Shown here: positions 7,868 through 17,133 of the stretch, one piece after another
How the letters are laid out: every line of letters starts with the position of its first letter
How positions within the stretch are numbered: position 1 is the first letter of the stretch
Source: Rhizobiaceae bacterium
GTDB lineage: Bacteria; Pseudomonadota; Alphaproteobacteria; Rhizobiales; Rhizobiaceae
Assembly: GCA_025698895.1 (NCBI GenBank)
Contig: JAILWO010000003.1
Coordinates: forward strand, 744,001-808,000
DNA: 64,000 nt
Direction: 5' to 3'
Made by a program: the position numbers and the translations under genes
The notes under the pieces: generated by a model
Told to the model about the DNA's origin: nothing
Database searches by the model: none
Seen by the model: the letters and a program-made list of their open reading frames with translations, nothing else

Positions 7868-10790
7868 GCATGCGGCTCCCATCTGGGTCGAAGAAATGAT
7901 GGCTGACGATCTCAACCGGTCCGAACCGGTCGCGCAGCGGGTCGGACAGATGCGCGCGGCTCCCGATCCGCGCCTTGCCGCCCCTGATCAGCGCCAGGCC
8001 GACATATTTGCCGAGCGCCGGCGAGAAGCACACCGCCGTGACATGACCGATGGAATCGCGTGCTTCGCGGTCGCCACGCTCGACGATGTGGGCGCCGGCA
8101 GTGAGCGCGCGCCCGTCGAGCGAGACGAGGCCGACCAGACCGAGCCGATCGGGTGCCAGAAGAGCCTCGCGATCCATCAAGGCCGAGCCGATGAATGGCT
8201 TCTTCCCTGACAGCATCCAGTCAAGATGGAGGTCACGCGCGGTGGTGCGCCCATCGATCTCGGTGGCGGTGACGTGGCCCTTCTCGATGCGCAGCGTGCC
8301 CAGCGCCTCCAGCCCGTAGGGTACGATGTGATGAGGCTCGCCCGCTTCCATCAGCGCTTCCCAGACATGACGGCCATGTCCCGCGCCGCAATAGACCTCA
8401 TAGGCGAGTTCGCCAGAGAAGGAGAGCCGGCAGATCATGACCGGCACCCCTGCGATCTCGCCATGGACGATGCCCATGAAGGGCAGGGCGTCGTCGTCGA
8501 GGCCCGTGCCGGTGACGCAGGCGGCGAGAACCTCGCGTGACTTCGGCCCGGCCACTGCCGCGCCCGCCCACTGGTCGGTGACGGAGGTCAGCGCCACGCG
8601 CAGGTCGGGCCAGGCGGTGTCGAGCCAGTATTCCAGGTTCTGCATGACCCTGCCGGCATTGGCGGTCGTGGTGGTCATCAGGAAGTCGGTCTCGGAAAGC
8701 CGCCAGGTAGTGCCGTCGTCATAGGCGAAGCCATCCTCGCGCAGCATCAGGCCGTAGCGGGCGCGGCCGACCTTCAGCGTCGAGAACATGTTGGTGTAGA
8801 CCCGGTCGAGGAAGGCGGCCGCGTCCGGTCCCTGCACGGCGATCTTGCCCAGCGTCGAGACGTCGACGATGCCGACTCGTTCGCGCACGGCCTTCGCCTC
8901 GCGCACATAGGCCTGCTCGACCGTCTCGCCTGGATCGCCGTAGATCCGGGGGCGGAACCACAAGCCCGCGGGCTGCATGATCGCGCCGCGCTCGACATGC
9001 CAGTCATGCAGCGGCGTGCGGCGTTCGGGGCGCAGGTCGCCGTGCCGGTCGGCCGCGATCGCGGCGATCGAGACGGGCGAGAAAGGCGGGCGAAAGCGCG
9101 TCGTTCCCGTCTCGGCGATGGTCCTGCCGGTCGCTGCCGCCAGGATCGCCATGCCGGGGATGTTGGAGGTGCGGCCCTGGTCGGTCGCCATGCCGAGCGT
9201 GGTATAGCGCTTGAGATGCTCGACCGACGCGAAGCCCTCGCGATGGGCAAGGCGCACGTCGTCGGCCGTGACGTCATGCTGGAAATCGACGAAGGCCTTG
9301 CCGGGCGAGGCGATTTCCAGGCACGGCGCGGGCGCGGGATCGAGTTCGGGTGCTTCGGCGCCCGTGACTATGTCTGCGAGGCGGAACGTGCCATCGGCCG
9401 CGCCGACGGCTGTCCAGTCCTGTGTCGGCTCGGGAGGCAGGAATGCCTGAAGGGTCTCGCTCCAGGCCGGCTTGCCGCCAGCCTGGCTGGCGAGGTGGAT
9501 CATCGGCGACCAGCCGCCCGAGACGGCGAGGCAGCCAGCCTCGATGCGGCGCGTCTCGCCGGAGAAGGTGCCGGATTCCAGCGTGAAACGGCGGACCGAG
9601 ACGGAGGAAAGCGCCTTGCCGCCATGCGTGTGGACGATCGCGTGGCCGGTGAGCAATTCACCACCTGCCTTATCGGCGAGCGCGCGTGCGGCATCGGACG
9701 TCTCCGGGCGTACGTCGACGATCGCGGCGATTTCGGCGCCCGCCTCGGCCAGGCCGGCCGCGGCCGTGTAGGCGCTGTCATTGTTGGTGAAGATGACGAC
9801 GGGGCCGGCGGGCAGTACGGCGAATTCGCCCGCATGGCGCAGTGCCGCGCCGGCGAGCATGACACCCGGGCGGTCGTTGCCGGGAAAGACGATCGGTCGC
9901 TCCTGCGCGCCCGTGGCCAGCACGGCCGCGCCGGCGCGGATCGTCCAGCTTCGCTGGCGCGGCTCGCCCTTGGCGCGCGAGGACTTGTGATCGGAGACCC
10001 GCTCCGTCGCGGCCAGCGTGTTGCCGTCATAATAGCCCCAGACGGTCGTGCGCGGCAGGAGGCGGACATTGGGCATCGCCTCGAGCGCGGCGACGCGCCC
10101 GGCGGCCCACTCGGCGGCGGGCCTGCCGTCGATCATGGCCGACGACCATTTCGCCGAACCGCCCATCGTTGCGTCGAGATCGGCAAGGATCACACGGCCG
10201 CCCGCCGCCGCCGCGCTCTCGGCCGCGACGAGCCCCGCCGGACCCGATCCGACCACCAGCGTGTCGCAGAAGGCGTTGACGCGCTCATAGCGCGCCGGAT
10301 CGGGTGCATGGCCGGCGCGTCCGAGGCCGGCCGCGCGCCGGATCGCCTTTTCGGCCAGCATCCAGGCCCTGGTGCCCCTGATGGATCCGACCACCGGCCC
10401 CATGAAGGTCTTGTAGTAGAAGCCGGCGGAAATCAGCGGCCCGGCAAGGCCATTGACGGCGCCGATGTCGAAGCCGAGCGAGGGAAACCGGTTCTGGCTC
10501 TCGGCGTCCAGCCCATCGAATATCTCGACCAGGGTCGCCTGCACGTTCGGCTCGCGCACGCCCTCGGAAATGAGCGTCACCAGCGCGTTCGGCTCGTCCG
10601 GCCCGCAGGCGAACACGCCACGCGGGCGATGATATTTGAAGGAGCGGGCGAAGACGGAAACGCCCGCCGCCATCAGCGCCGAGGCGAGCGTGTCCCCGGC
10701 ATGGCCCGTATAGGCCTTGCCGTCGAAGGTGAAGCGAACGGTGCGGGTCCGGTCGATCCGCCCGCCGCTGGAGGCGCGGCGCATCGTCAT
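7860..10790 (-). CDS. soxA: Sarcosine oxidase, alpha subunit
   Basis: At 976 residues this has the full SoxA length and domain order. Residues about 1-100 form the ferredoxin-like domain without cluster cysteines (FTFDGKAYTGHAGDTLASALMAAG, then YHRPRGVFACGPDEPNALV). A nucleotide-binding domain follows with TLVVGSGPAGLVAAESAAAAGG near 175, then a GcvT-like tetrahydrofolate domain from about residue 600 on. The enzyme demethylates sarcosine; the released methylene group can be passed to tetrahydrofolate, giving glycine, hydrogen peroxide and a one-carbon unit. The gene overlaps soxD by 4 bases upstream and soxG by 8 downstream. Confidence 0.96.
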   Translation of the reverse strand: MTMRRASSGGRIDRTRTVRFTFDGKAYTGHAGDTLASALMAAGVSVFARSFKYHRPRGVFACGPDEPNALVTLISEGVREPNVQATLVEIFDGLDAESQNRFPSLGFDIGAVNGLAGPLISAGFYYKTFMGPVVGSIRGTRAWMLAEKAIRRAAGLGRAGHAPDPARYERVNAFCDTLVVGSGPAGLVAAESAAAAGGRVILADLDATMGGSAKWSSAMIDGRPAAEWAAGRVAALEAMPNVRLLPRTTVWGYYDGNTLAATERVSDHKSSRAKGEPRQRSWTIRAGAAVLATGAQERPIVFPGNDRPGVMLAGAALRHAGEFAVLPAGPVVIFTNNDSAYTAAAGLAEAGAEIAAIVDVRPETSDAARALADKAGGELLTGHAIVHTHGGKALSSVSVRRFTLESGTFSGETRRIEAGCLAVSGGWSPMIHLASQAGGKPAWSETLQAFLPPEPTQDWTAVGAADGTFRLADIVTGAEAPELDPAPAPCLEIASPGKAFVDFQHDVTADDVRLAHREGFASVEHLKRYTTLGMATDQGRTSNIPGMAILAAATGRTIAETGTTRFRPPFSPVSIAAIAADRHGDLRPERRTPLHDWHVERGAIMQPAGLWFRPRIYGDPGETVEQAYVREAKAVRERVGIVDVSTLGKIAVQGPDAAAFLDRVYTNMFSTLKVGRARYGLMLREDGFAYDDGTTWRLSETDFLMTTTTANAGRVMQNLEYWLDTAWPDLRVALTSVTDQWAGAAVAGPKSREVLAACVTGTGLDDDALPFMGIVHGEIAGVPVMICRLSFSGELAYEVYCGAGHGRHVWEALMEAGEPHHIVPYGLEALGTLRIEKGHVTATEIDGRTTARDLHLDWMLSGKKPFIGSALMDREALLAPDRLGLVGLVSLDGRALTAGAHIVERGDREARDSIGHVTAVCFSPALGKYVGLALIRGGKARIGSRAHLSDPLRDRFGPVEIVSHHFFDPDGSRMHG

Positions 10791-11062
10791 GAGCCTGCCT
10801 TCGCGACGGGGCCGGGCCTGACGAATTCGGCCGACAGGACGTGGTGAGTGAGCGTGTCGCGCACCACGGTCAGATGGGCGCGGCAGCCGCCCGAATGCTG
10901 CCAGTGCTCGCGATGCGGCCCGGCCGTGTTGACGCGCTCATAGACGAAGGTTTCCCACTCGGCCCGTGGTGCGTCGAGGGCCGGGCGGACGCGGTTGGCG
11001 TCGCCCTGATAGGTGAATTCGCCGACGTCGCGCGGGCCGCAATACGGGCAGGGGATCAGCAT
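10787..11062 (-). CDS. soxD: Sarcosine oxidase, delta subunit
   Basis: A 91-residue subunit beginning at MLIPCPYCGPRDVGEF, the diagnostic zinc-binding start of SoxD; a further cysteine and histidines occur in HWQHSGGCRAHL. The YQGDAN and FVYERVNTAGPHREHWQH segments are conserved across the family. The frame stays open further upstream but that part overlaps soxB and is not coding. The start lies 49 bases after the soxB stop and the stop overlaps the soxA start (ATGA), so translation is probably coupled. Confidence 0.94.
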   Translation of the reverse strand: MLIPCPYCGPRDVGEFTYQGDANRVRPALDAPRAEWETFVYERVNTAGPHREHWQHSGGCRAHLTVVRDTLTHHVLSAEFVRPGPVAKAGS

Positions 11063-11111
11063 GGAATCCCAGACTCCCCGGAATATTTGACGTGCTTCAC
11101 CTGCGTCTTCA

Positions 11112-12371
11112 TCAATGCAGCCTCGGCGTCGCGCCCTGGCCCTTCTCGTCGATGACGAGGCCGCGCCGGAACCGGTCGAGCGAGAAGGCGGCGTTGAGGG
11201 GATGCGGCTCGTCGCGCGCGATCGTCCAGGCGAAGCACCAGCCGGAGGCGGGCGTCGCCTTGAAGCCGCCATAGCACCAGCCGCTGTTGAGATACATGCC
11301 CGGCAGCGGGCCGGTGGTGATGATCGGCGAGCCGTCCATCGACATGTCCATGATGCCGCCCCAGGAGCGCAGCAGGCGCACCCGCGCGACGCCGGGAAAC
11401 AGCGCGACGAGTTCGCTCATGACGTCCTCGACGACCGGCAGGTTGCCGCGCTGGGCATAGGAATTGTAGCCGTCGATGTCGCCGCCGAAGACCAGCCCGC
11501 CCTTGTCGGACTGCGACACGTAGAGATGCCCTGCGCCGAAGGTGATGACGGTGTCGATCAGCGGCTTGAGCGCTTCCGATACGAAGGCCTGCAGCACATG
11601 GCTTTCGATCGGCAGGTTCTCTATGCCGGCGAGCTTCATGACCTGTCCGGTCGAGCCGGCGACGGCGACGGCGACCTTGGCCGCGCGGATTTCGCCGCGC
11701 GAGGTGGCTACGCCGACGACACGCTCGCCCTCGCGCAGGAAGCCGGTGACCTCGCAGTTCTCGATGATGTCGACGCCTCTGCGATCGGCACCGCGCGCAT
11801 AGCCCCAGGCGACCGCGTCGTGGCGCGCCGTGCCGCCGCGCGGCTGCAGCAGCCCGCCGACGACCGGAAAGCGCGCCTCGGGCGAGAGGTCGAGGCCCGG
11901 CACCAGGCGCGCGATGCGTTCGGGGCTGACCAGCTCGGCGTCGATGCCGGCATGGCGCATCGCGTTGCCGCGCCGGGCATAGTCGTCCATCTGCGACGGC
12001 GAATGTGCGAGGTTGAGCACGCCGCGCTGCGAGAACATGACGTTGTAGTTGAGCTCGTGCGAAAGCTCCTCCCACAGCTTCATGGAATGCTCGTAGAAGG
12101 CGGTGTTGGCCGGCAAAAGGTAGTTGGAGCGCACGATGGTCGTGTTGCGGCCGACATTGCCGGAGCCGAGCCAGCCCTTTTCCAGCACCGCGACATTCGT
12201 CAGCCCGTGCTCGCTGGCCAGATAATAGGCGGTCGCCAGCCCGTGTCCTCCGCCGCCGACGATGACGACGTCATAGGCGGGTTTCGGCTCCGCCTTGCGC
12301 CAGGCGGGCTTCCAGTCGCGGTTGCCGGTGAATGCGTTTCTCAGAACCGAGAACGCCGAATATTCCTTCAT
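11112..12371 (-). CDS. soxB: Sarcosine oxidase, beta subunit
   Basis: A 419-residue flavoprotein starting at MKEYSAFSVLRNAF. The dinucleotide-binding motif DVVIVGGGGHGLATAYYLA lies at residues 34-52 and is the FAD site. His184 in GGTARHDAVAWG aligns, by recall, with the histidine that binds FMN covalently in Corynebacterium SoxB. The subunit carries the active site for sarcosine oxidation and is first in soxBDAG. Folate and serine/glycine genes that often accompany this operon are not in the window. Confidence 0.95.
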   Translation of the reverse strand: MKEYSAFSVLRNAFTGNRDWKPAWRKAEPKPAYDVVIVGGGGHGLATAYYLASEHGLTNVAVLEKGWLGSGNVGRNTTIVRSNYLLPANTAFYEHSMKLWEELSHELNYNVMFSQRGVLNLAHSPSQMDDYARRGNAMRHAGIDAELVSPERIARLVPGLDLSPEARFPVVGGLLQPRGGTARHDAVAWGYARGADRRGVDIIENCEVTGFLREGERVVGVATSRGEIRAAKVAVAVAGSTGQVMKLAGIENLPIESHVLQAFVSEALKPLIDTVITFGAGHLYVSQSDKGGLVFGGDIDGYNSYAQRGNLPVVEDVMSELVALFPGVARVRLLRSWGGIMDMSMDGSPIITTGPLPGMYLNSGWCYGGFKATPASGWCFAWTIARDEPHPLNAAFSLDRFRRGLVIDEKGQGATPRLH

Positions 12372-12481
12372 GACGCCATCCTGCCCCGGAAGCGGCCGCG
12401 AGACTAGACACCCGCCATGCGGCCGAGGGTCAAAAATACGCCGCGGGCTTTCGCAAGACCGACCCCGCCGAAGCTTGCCGC

Positions 12482-14950
12482 ATGCTTCCTGCTCGCGTAT
12501 CGACGGCGAAGGCGGCATATGAGGGTGATTTGCGGTTCCTGACCAGACTTCTGCTTCATGTCGTTCTCGCGGCACTGGTCTGGTTCCAGGCGCCGGCGCC
12601 TCTCCACGCACAGGAACCCGCCTCCCTCGTCCAGCGGCAGGAAGCGACCATCGACCGGCTCGCGCTCCGCTCCGAAGAGCTGACGCGCGCCGTGCAGGCC
12701 GCCGCCGAGAACGACGAGCGGCTTGTCGAGCTGCGGCTGGAACTGGAGCAGCTGGCGCGCGAGCTTCTGGAAGCCAGCGTCAGGTTTCGTCCGCGCCTGG
12801 CCGAGATCAATGCGAGGCTGGAACAGATCGGCGCTCCTCCCATCGAAGGGCAGCCGCCCGAACCCGCGGTCGTGGCGGAGGAACGGCGGGCGCTGAACGC
12901 CGAGAAGGCCGAGATCAACGCCCTCATCGGTAAGGCCGAATCGACCTCGATCCGTGCCAACCAGCTCGTCGACACCATCTCCACGATGCGTCGCGACCTG
13001 TTCGCGAACACGCTGTCAAAGCGGTACGATCTCGACTTCGCGCTGGGCGGTGACGCGCTGGAGGAACTGGGCGTCGAGGCGGTCGATGTCTGGAACGCCT
13101 TCGCCTCCTGGGCCCGCCATGTCGTCAGGTTCAAGCTGACCTCGGCTCTGATGGCGACCCTGCTGGCGGCATTGTGCGCCGTCGTGCTGCTGGTCGGGGG
13201 ACGGCGGCTCTTCGGCGGCCTGATCACCGCCGATCCGCTGAAGGAGGAACCGTCCTATCTCAGCCGCCTGTCGGTGGCGTTCTGGGCGACATTGCTGCCG
13301 GCGCTGGCCTTCGCGGTCTTCCTGTTCTCGGGATTCTATTTCTTCGATTTCTTCGACATTTATCGGCCGGACATCCGCGCCGTCATGCTTTCGCTGGTCA
13401 CGGTGGTGTCGGTGGTGTTCTTCGTCCATCGGCTCGCCGCCGCGGTTCTGTCGCCGAAGCTTCCGAACTGGCGGCTGGTGGGCATTGGTTCGAGGCCGGC
13501 GAGCATGCTGTTGTGGCTGGTCAGCGCCACGGCCGCCATCACCGGCCTCGACGCCCTGCTCAATCAGATCAACGAGGTCTTCGGCTCGCCGCTGTCGTTG
13601 TCGGTCGCCAAGAGCCTGGTGGCGACGGTGCTGGTCGGCGTGTTCGTCATCCTCATCGGCCTCGTCAAACCCTATCAGGACGAGGACGGCGGGTCGGTCG
13701 CCTGGCCGGGCTGGCTGCGCGCGGTGCTGTTCATCCTTGGCGGCGCGACGATCGCGGCCGCGCTGCTTGGCTATATCGGCCTGGCGCGGTTCGTCTCGCA
13801 GCAGATCGTGGTCACCGGTGCGATCGCTGCGACGATGTATATCGGCTTCCTGTCGGCCAATGCGATCTCCCAGGAAGGCGCCTTCGCCCACACCGCGCTG
13901 GGCCGCAGGCTCGAAGAGCGCTTCAAGTTCGACGAGACGACGACCGACCAGATCGGCCTCGTCGTCTCGATAGCCGCCAACGTCCTCATCATCCTGTTGG
14001 GCCTGCCGCTCATCCTGTTCCAGTGGGGCTTCCAGTGGGGCGACATCCAGGGCTGGATCTACCGTCTGGCACAGGGCGTCACGATCGGCACGATAACGAT
14101 CTCTCCGCTTGGCATCTTCAGCGGCATCCTCGTCTTCATCATCGGCTATTTCCTGACGCGCGGCTTCCAGGGCTGGCTCGACGGCAAGGTCATGGCGCGT
14201 GGCCGCATGGATGCCGGCGTGCGCAACTCCATCCGCACGGCGGTCGGCTATGCGGGCATCGCGCTGGCGGCGCTGATCGGCGTGTCGGCCGCCGGCATCG
14301 ACCTTTCCAGCCTGGCGCTCGTCGCCGGCGCGCTGTCGCTCGGCATCGGCTTCGGCCTGCAGAACGTGGTGTCGAACTTCGTTTCGGGGCTGATTCTCCT
14401 GGCCGAGCGGCCGTTCAAGGCGGGCGACTGGATCGTGGCCGGCGGCGTCGAGGGCACGGTCAAGAAGATCAATGTGCGGGCGACGGAGATCGAGACCTTC
14501 CAGCGCCAGACGGTGATCCTGCCGAATTCGGACCTGATCAACTCCGCGGTCGGCAACTGGACGCACAAGAACAAGCTCGGACGGGTGGAGGTTCCGGTCG
14601 GCGTGGCCTATGGGACGGACGTACGCAAGGTGCACACAATCCTCACCGAGATCGTGACCTCGCATCCGCTGGCGCTGAAGAATCCCGAGCCCTTCGTGCT
14701 GTTCGCCAATTTCGGTGAGTCTTCGTTGGATTTCGAGGTTCGCGTGTTCCTGGCCGACATCTCCAACACGCTGCTGGTCAAGAACGATCTCCGCTTCGCG
14801 ATCCTGGAACGGTTCACCCAGGAGGGCATCGAGATTCCGTTCGCGCAGCGCGATCTCCACCTCAAATCGGCCGACGGCGTGGTGATCCGCACCGAGGCCG
14901 CTCCAAAACCCGCCCCGGCGCGGTCCCGGCGCAGGCCTAAGCAGGCGTGA
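12482..14950 (+). CDS. Large mechanosensitive channel, MscS family with DUF3772
   Basis: An 822-residue inner-membrane protein. After a hydrophobic signal-like segment comes a periplasmic coiled-coil region of about 170 residues (LVQRQEATIDRLALRSEELTRAV..., DUF3772-like), then roughly ten hydrophobic helices. The C-terminal MscS core has the pore helix and beta domain: GALSLGIGFGLQNVVSNFVSGLILLAERPFKAGDWI near residue 620. It should open on osmotic downshock. The start is uncertain: ATG 12482 gives 16 extra residues, while TTG 12530 (MRFLTRLLLH) gives a tighter signal peptide and has GAGGG just upstream. Confidence 0.9.
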   Translation: MLPARVSTAKAAYEGDLRFLTRLLLHVVLAALVWFQAPAPLHAQEPASLVQRQEATIDRLALRSEELTRAVQAAAENDERLVELRLELEQLARELLEASVRFRPRLAEINARLEQIGAPPIEGQPPEPAVVAEERRALNAEKAEINALIGKAESTSIRANQLVDTISTMRRDLFANTLSKRYDLDFALGGDALEELGVEAVDVWNAFASWARHVVRFKLTSALMATLLAALCAVVLLVGGRRLFGGLITADPLKEEPSYLSRLSVAFWATLLPALAFAVFLFSGFYFFDFFDIYRPDIRAVMLSLVTVVSVVFFVHRLAAAVLSPKLPNWRLVGIGSRPASMLLWLVSATAAITGLDALLNQINEVFGSPLSLSVAKSLVATVLVGVFVILIGLVKPYQDEDGGSVAWPGWLRAVLFILGGATIAAALLGYIGLARFVSQQIVVTGAIAATMYIGFLSANAISQEGAFAHTALGRRLEERFKFDETTTDQIGLVVSIAANVLIILLGLPLILFQWGFQWGDIQGWIYRLAQGVTIGTITISPLGIFSGILVFIIGYFLTRGFQGWLDGKVMARGRMDAGVRNSIRTAVGYAGIALAALIGVSAAGIDLSSLALVAGALSLGIGFGLQNVVSNFVSGLILLAERPFKAGDWIVAGGVEGTVKKINVRATEIETFQRQTVILPNSDLINSAVGNWTHKNKLGRVEVPVGVAYGTDVRKVHTILTEIVTSHPLALKNPEPFVLFANFGESSLDFEVRVFLADISNTLLVKNDLRFAILERFTQEGIEIPFAQRDLHLKSADGVVIRTEAAPKPAPARSRRRPKQA

Positions 14951-14953
14951 CGG

Positions 14954-16696
14954 TCATCCGTCCCGCGTGACCTGGACCTCGCGGCGATATTCCTCGTCGC
15001 GCTCGACCGTGATGCGGTCGCGGATCGTCTCGGCCGCGTAACCGTATTCCTCCAGCGCGCGCCCGGCGAGTTGAAGCCCCGCTTCGATCGCATCGGGAAT
15101 GACCCATGTCGCGCCGGCTTCGGCCAGCCTGCGCGCATGGTCGGAATCGCGCGCGCGGGCGAGCACCGGCGCGTCGCGTCGAACGGCGCGGATCGCCTTG
15201 ACCATGCGTTCGGCGTCGTCGGAATTGTCGACCGTGACGATGAACAGGCTGGCGCCTTCCGCGCCGGCCTTTTCGAGGATTTCAGGCCGCGAGGCGTCAC
15301 CCAGCCATATTCGCCAGCCCCCCTTGCTTGCCGCCGTTACGGCGTCCTGGCTGCGTTCGAGCGCGACGATCTCGGCCTCCTCGGTGTTCAGGATGCGCGC
15401 GATGGTGCGGCCCACCCGCCCGAAGCCGGCGATCACGACATGGCCCGACAGGCCCGAGAAGTCGGGCGGCGGCGCGTCGGGCGCCTTTTCGGCGTATCGC
15501 GACGCGGCAAGCCGGCCGGCACGGCCGAGCAGCGGCGCGCACAGCATCGACAGGCCCACGATCGCGGAGACGATCGTGCCGGTCGGTCCATCGAAGACGC
15601 CGGCGCCGGTGGCGGCCCGCACGACCACGAAGGCGAACTCGCCGGCCGAGGCCAGCAGGAAGGCCGTCTCGATGGACAGCGCCCGGTCGCCGGCGAACAG
15701 CCGGCAGGCGGCATAGGCGATCGCGCCCTTGACCGGCAGCAGGACCAGGAGCCCAAACAGCACGATCCAGACATTGTCCCACACGGCGGCGAGATCGAGA
15801 CTCATGCCGACAGTCATGAAGAACAGGCCCAGAAGCAATCCCTTGAACGGTTCGAGGTCGACGTCGGTCTGATGCTTGAACTCGGTCTCGCCAAGCAGCA
15901 GCCCGGCCAGGAACGCGCCCAGCGGAAGCGAAAGGCCGGCGCCGGCGGTGATCATGGCGCCGCCGATGACGGTGAGCAGCGTGATCGCCATGAGGAAGTC
16001 GCGCCCGCCCGCGCCCGCCGCGAGCCTGAACGCGGGGCGCAGCAGGTACCGGCCGATGAGGAAGATCAGGCCGACCGCCAGCACGCCCCGGAACAGAGCG
16101 TCCAGCAGGGTCCAGACAAGCCCGGTGTCGGTCTCGCGACCGAGAAAGCCGACCAGGATCAGGATCGGAGCGACCATCACGTCCTGGAACAGGAGCACGG
16201 CGAGCGCGGCCCGTCCGACCGGCTTGGCGGCGCGCCTTTCGTCGTTGAGCACCTGCATGACGATGGCCGTCGAGGACAGGGCCAGGGCGAGACCGACCGC
16301 GATGGCGGCGGGCGCGGCGAGGCCAATCCACACGCAGCCCACGGCGATGGCGGCGGCGCTGACCGCCACCTGCAGCCCGCCCGCTCCGAAGACCGCGCGC
16401 CGCAGCGCCCACAACCTGTCGAAGGACAGTTCCAGCCCGAGAAGGAAAAGCAGGAACAGCACGCCGAGTTCCGCGAATGGCGTCGCCGCCTCGGGATCGG
16501 CAATCGAGACGATGCCGATCACCGGCCATGTCTCGGCGAGCGCGCCCGCGCCGAACGGGCCGAGCGCGACGCCCGCCAGCAGAAAGCCCAGCACCGGCGC
16601 GACCCGTGCTCGCCTGAGCAGCGGCACGACGAGGCCGGCCGCGAACAGGAACACGATTGCGTCCTTGAGCCAGACGTGGTCCGCGCCGTTCTCCAT
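14954..16696 (-). CDS. CPA2 family monovalent cation:proton antiporter with RCK domain
   Basis: A 580-residue membrane antiporter starting at MENGADHVW. About twelve hydrophobic helices occupy residues 8-385, with the family motif LGFLLAGVALGPFG early and ALALSSTAIVMQVLNDE in the transport core. A cytoplasmic nucleotide-binding (TrkA-N/RCK) domain follows: LSGHVVIAGFGRVGRTIARIL near residue 410, a GxGxxG fold. It resembles KefB/KefC/RosB proteins, exchanging K+ or Na+ for H+ and being gated by NAD(H) or glutathione-type ligands. The gene ends 3 bases from the convergent channel gene. Confidence 0.9.
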   Translation of the reverse strand: MENGADHVWLKDAIVFLFAAGLVVPLLRRARVAPVLGFLLAGVALGPFGAGALAETWPVIGIVSIADPEAATPFAELGVLFLLFLLGLELSFDRLWALRRAVFGAGGLQVAVSAAAIAVGCVWIGLAAPAAIAVGLALALSSTAIVMQVLNDERRAAKPVGRAALAVLLFQDVMVAPILILVGFLGRETDTGLVWTLLDALFRGVLAVGLIFLIGRYLLRPAFRLAAGAGGRDFLMAITLLTVIGGAMITAGAGLSLPLGAFLAGLLLGETEFKHQTDVDLEPFKGLLLGLFFMTVGMSLDLAAVWDNVWIVLFGLLVLLPVKGAIAYAACRLFAGDRALSIETAFLLASAGEFAFVVVRAATGAGVFDGPTGTIVSAIVGLSMLCAPLLGRAGRLAASRYAEKAPDAPPPDFSGLSGHVVIAGFGRVGRTIARILNTEEAEIVALERSQDAVTAASKGGWRIWLGDASRPEILEKAGAEGASLFIVTVDNSDDAERMVKAIRAVRRDAPVLARARDSDHARRLAEAGATWVIPDAIEAGLQLAGRALEEYGYAAETIRDRITVERDEEYRREVQVTRDG

Positions 16697-16764
16697 TATT
16701 CCCCCGCTCCGATGTCTCCGGGCCAGCATAGCGACCGGCCGCGCGGGGTGCGATACCCGTTCAG

Positions 16765-16819
16765 TTGCCGTTCACCTCGCCGCTCCTATAAGATCGCCGA
16801 AAAGGGGCGATGTCGCCCC
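16765..16819 (+). promoter_or_regulatory. Sigma70-type promoter with downstream palindrome
   Basis: TTGCCG (16765-16770), a 16-base spacer and TATAAG (16787-16792) form a plausible -35/-10 pair. Just beyond the expected start site, GGGGCGA-TG-TCGCCCC (16804-16819) is a perfect 7-bp-arm inverted repeat that could be an operator or a 5' hairpin. It would drive the small secreted protein gene that follows. Confidence 0.45.
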
Positions 16820-16852
16820 GTGGGCAACGGAGGCGGCGGCAACGCCGGCACG

Positions 16853-17125
16853 ATGATGAAGACAGTTGTTATCGGTCTCGGCGTGGCTTTGGCGCTGACA
16901 AGCGCGGGCGCCTCCCTGGCCGCGAGCGCGATCAACATGGACGCGGAATCGCGCACGCTTCTGGTCACCGAAGGCGGCTCCCAGCGGGAGCTTGTGATCG
17001 CGGCCGGCGAGACAGTGAACTTCTGCCCGGGCGGCTGTTTCGTCACGATGCCGAATGGCGACCGCGAGGCGCTGACCGGCGCCGAGACGATCGAAATCTC
17101 GGACGGCAAGGGGCGCATCCGCTAG
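16853..17125 (+). CDS. Small secreted protein of unknown function
   Basis: A 90-residue protein starting at either of two adjacent ATGs (16853 or 16856). Residues 1-25 form a good signal peptide ending Leu-Ala-Ala-Ser-Ala. The mature part is about 65 residues with two cysteines in FCPGGCFVTMPNGDREAL; their close spacing could give a disulfide or bind a metal. I do not recognize a named family, although small periplasmic proteins of this kind are widespread in Hyphomicrobiales. It has its own plausible promoter and ends beside the convergent ABC permease gene. Confidence 0.65.
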   Translation: MMKTVVIGLGVALALTSAGASLAASAINMDAESRTLLVTEGGSQRELVIAAGETVNFCPGGCFVTMPNGDREALTGAETIEISDGKGRIR

Positions 17126-17133
17126 GCGTCGAG

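Noticed and set aside
8997-10847. Long plus-strand open frame opposite soxA, and similar ones opposite soxB, the antiporter and the MscS gene.
   Set aside because: No recognizable domain and composition of a shadow frame; the sense genes are certain.
15071-16852. Plus-strand frame running into the small secreted protein gene.
   Set aside because: Only the last 90 codons, after two ATGs and a signal peptide, look like protein; the rest is antisense to the antiporter gene.
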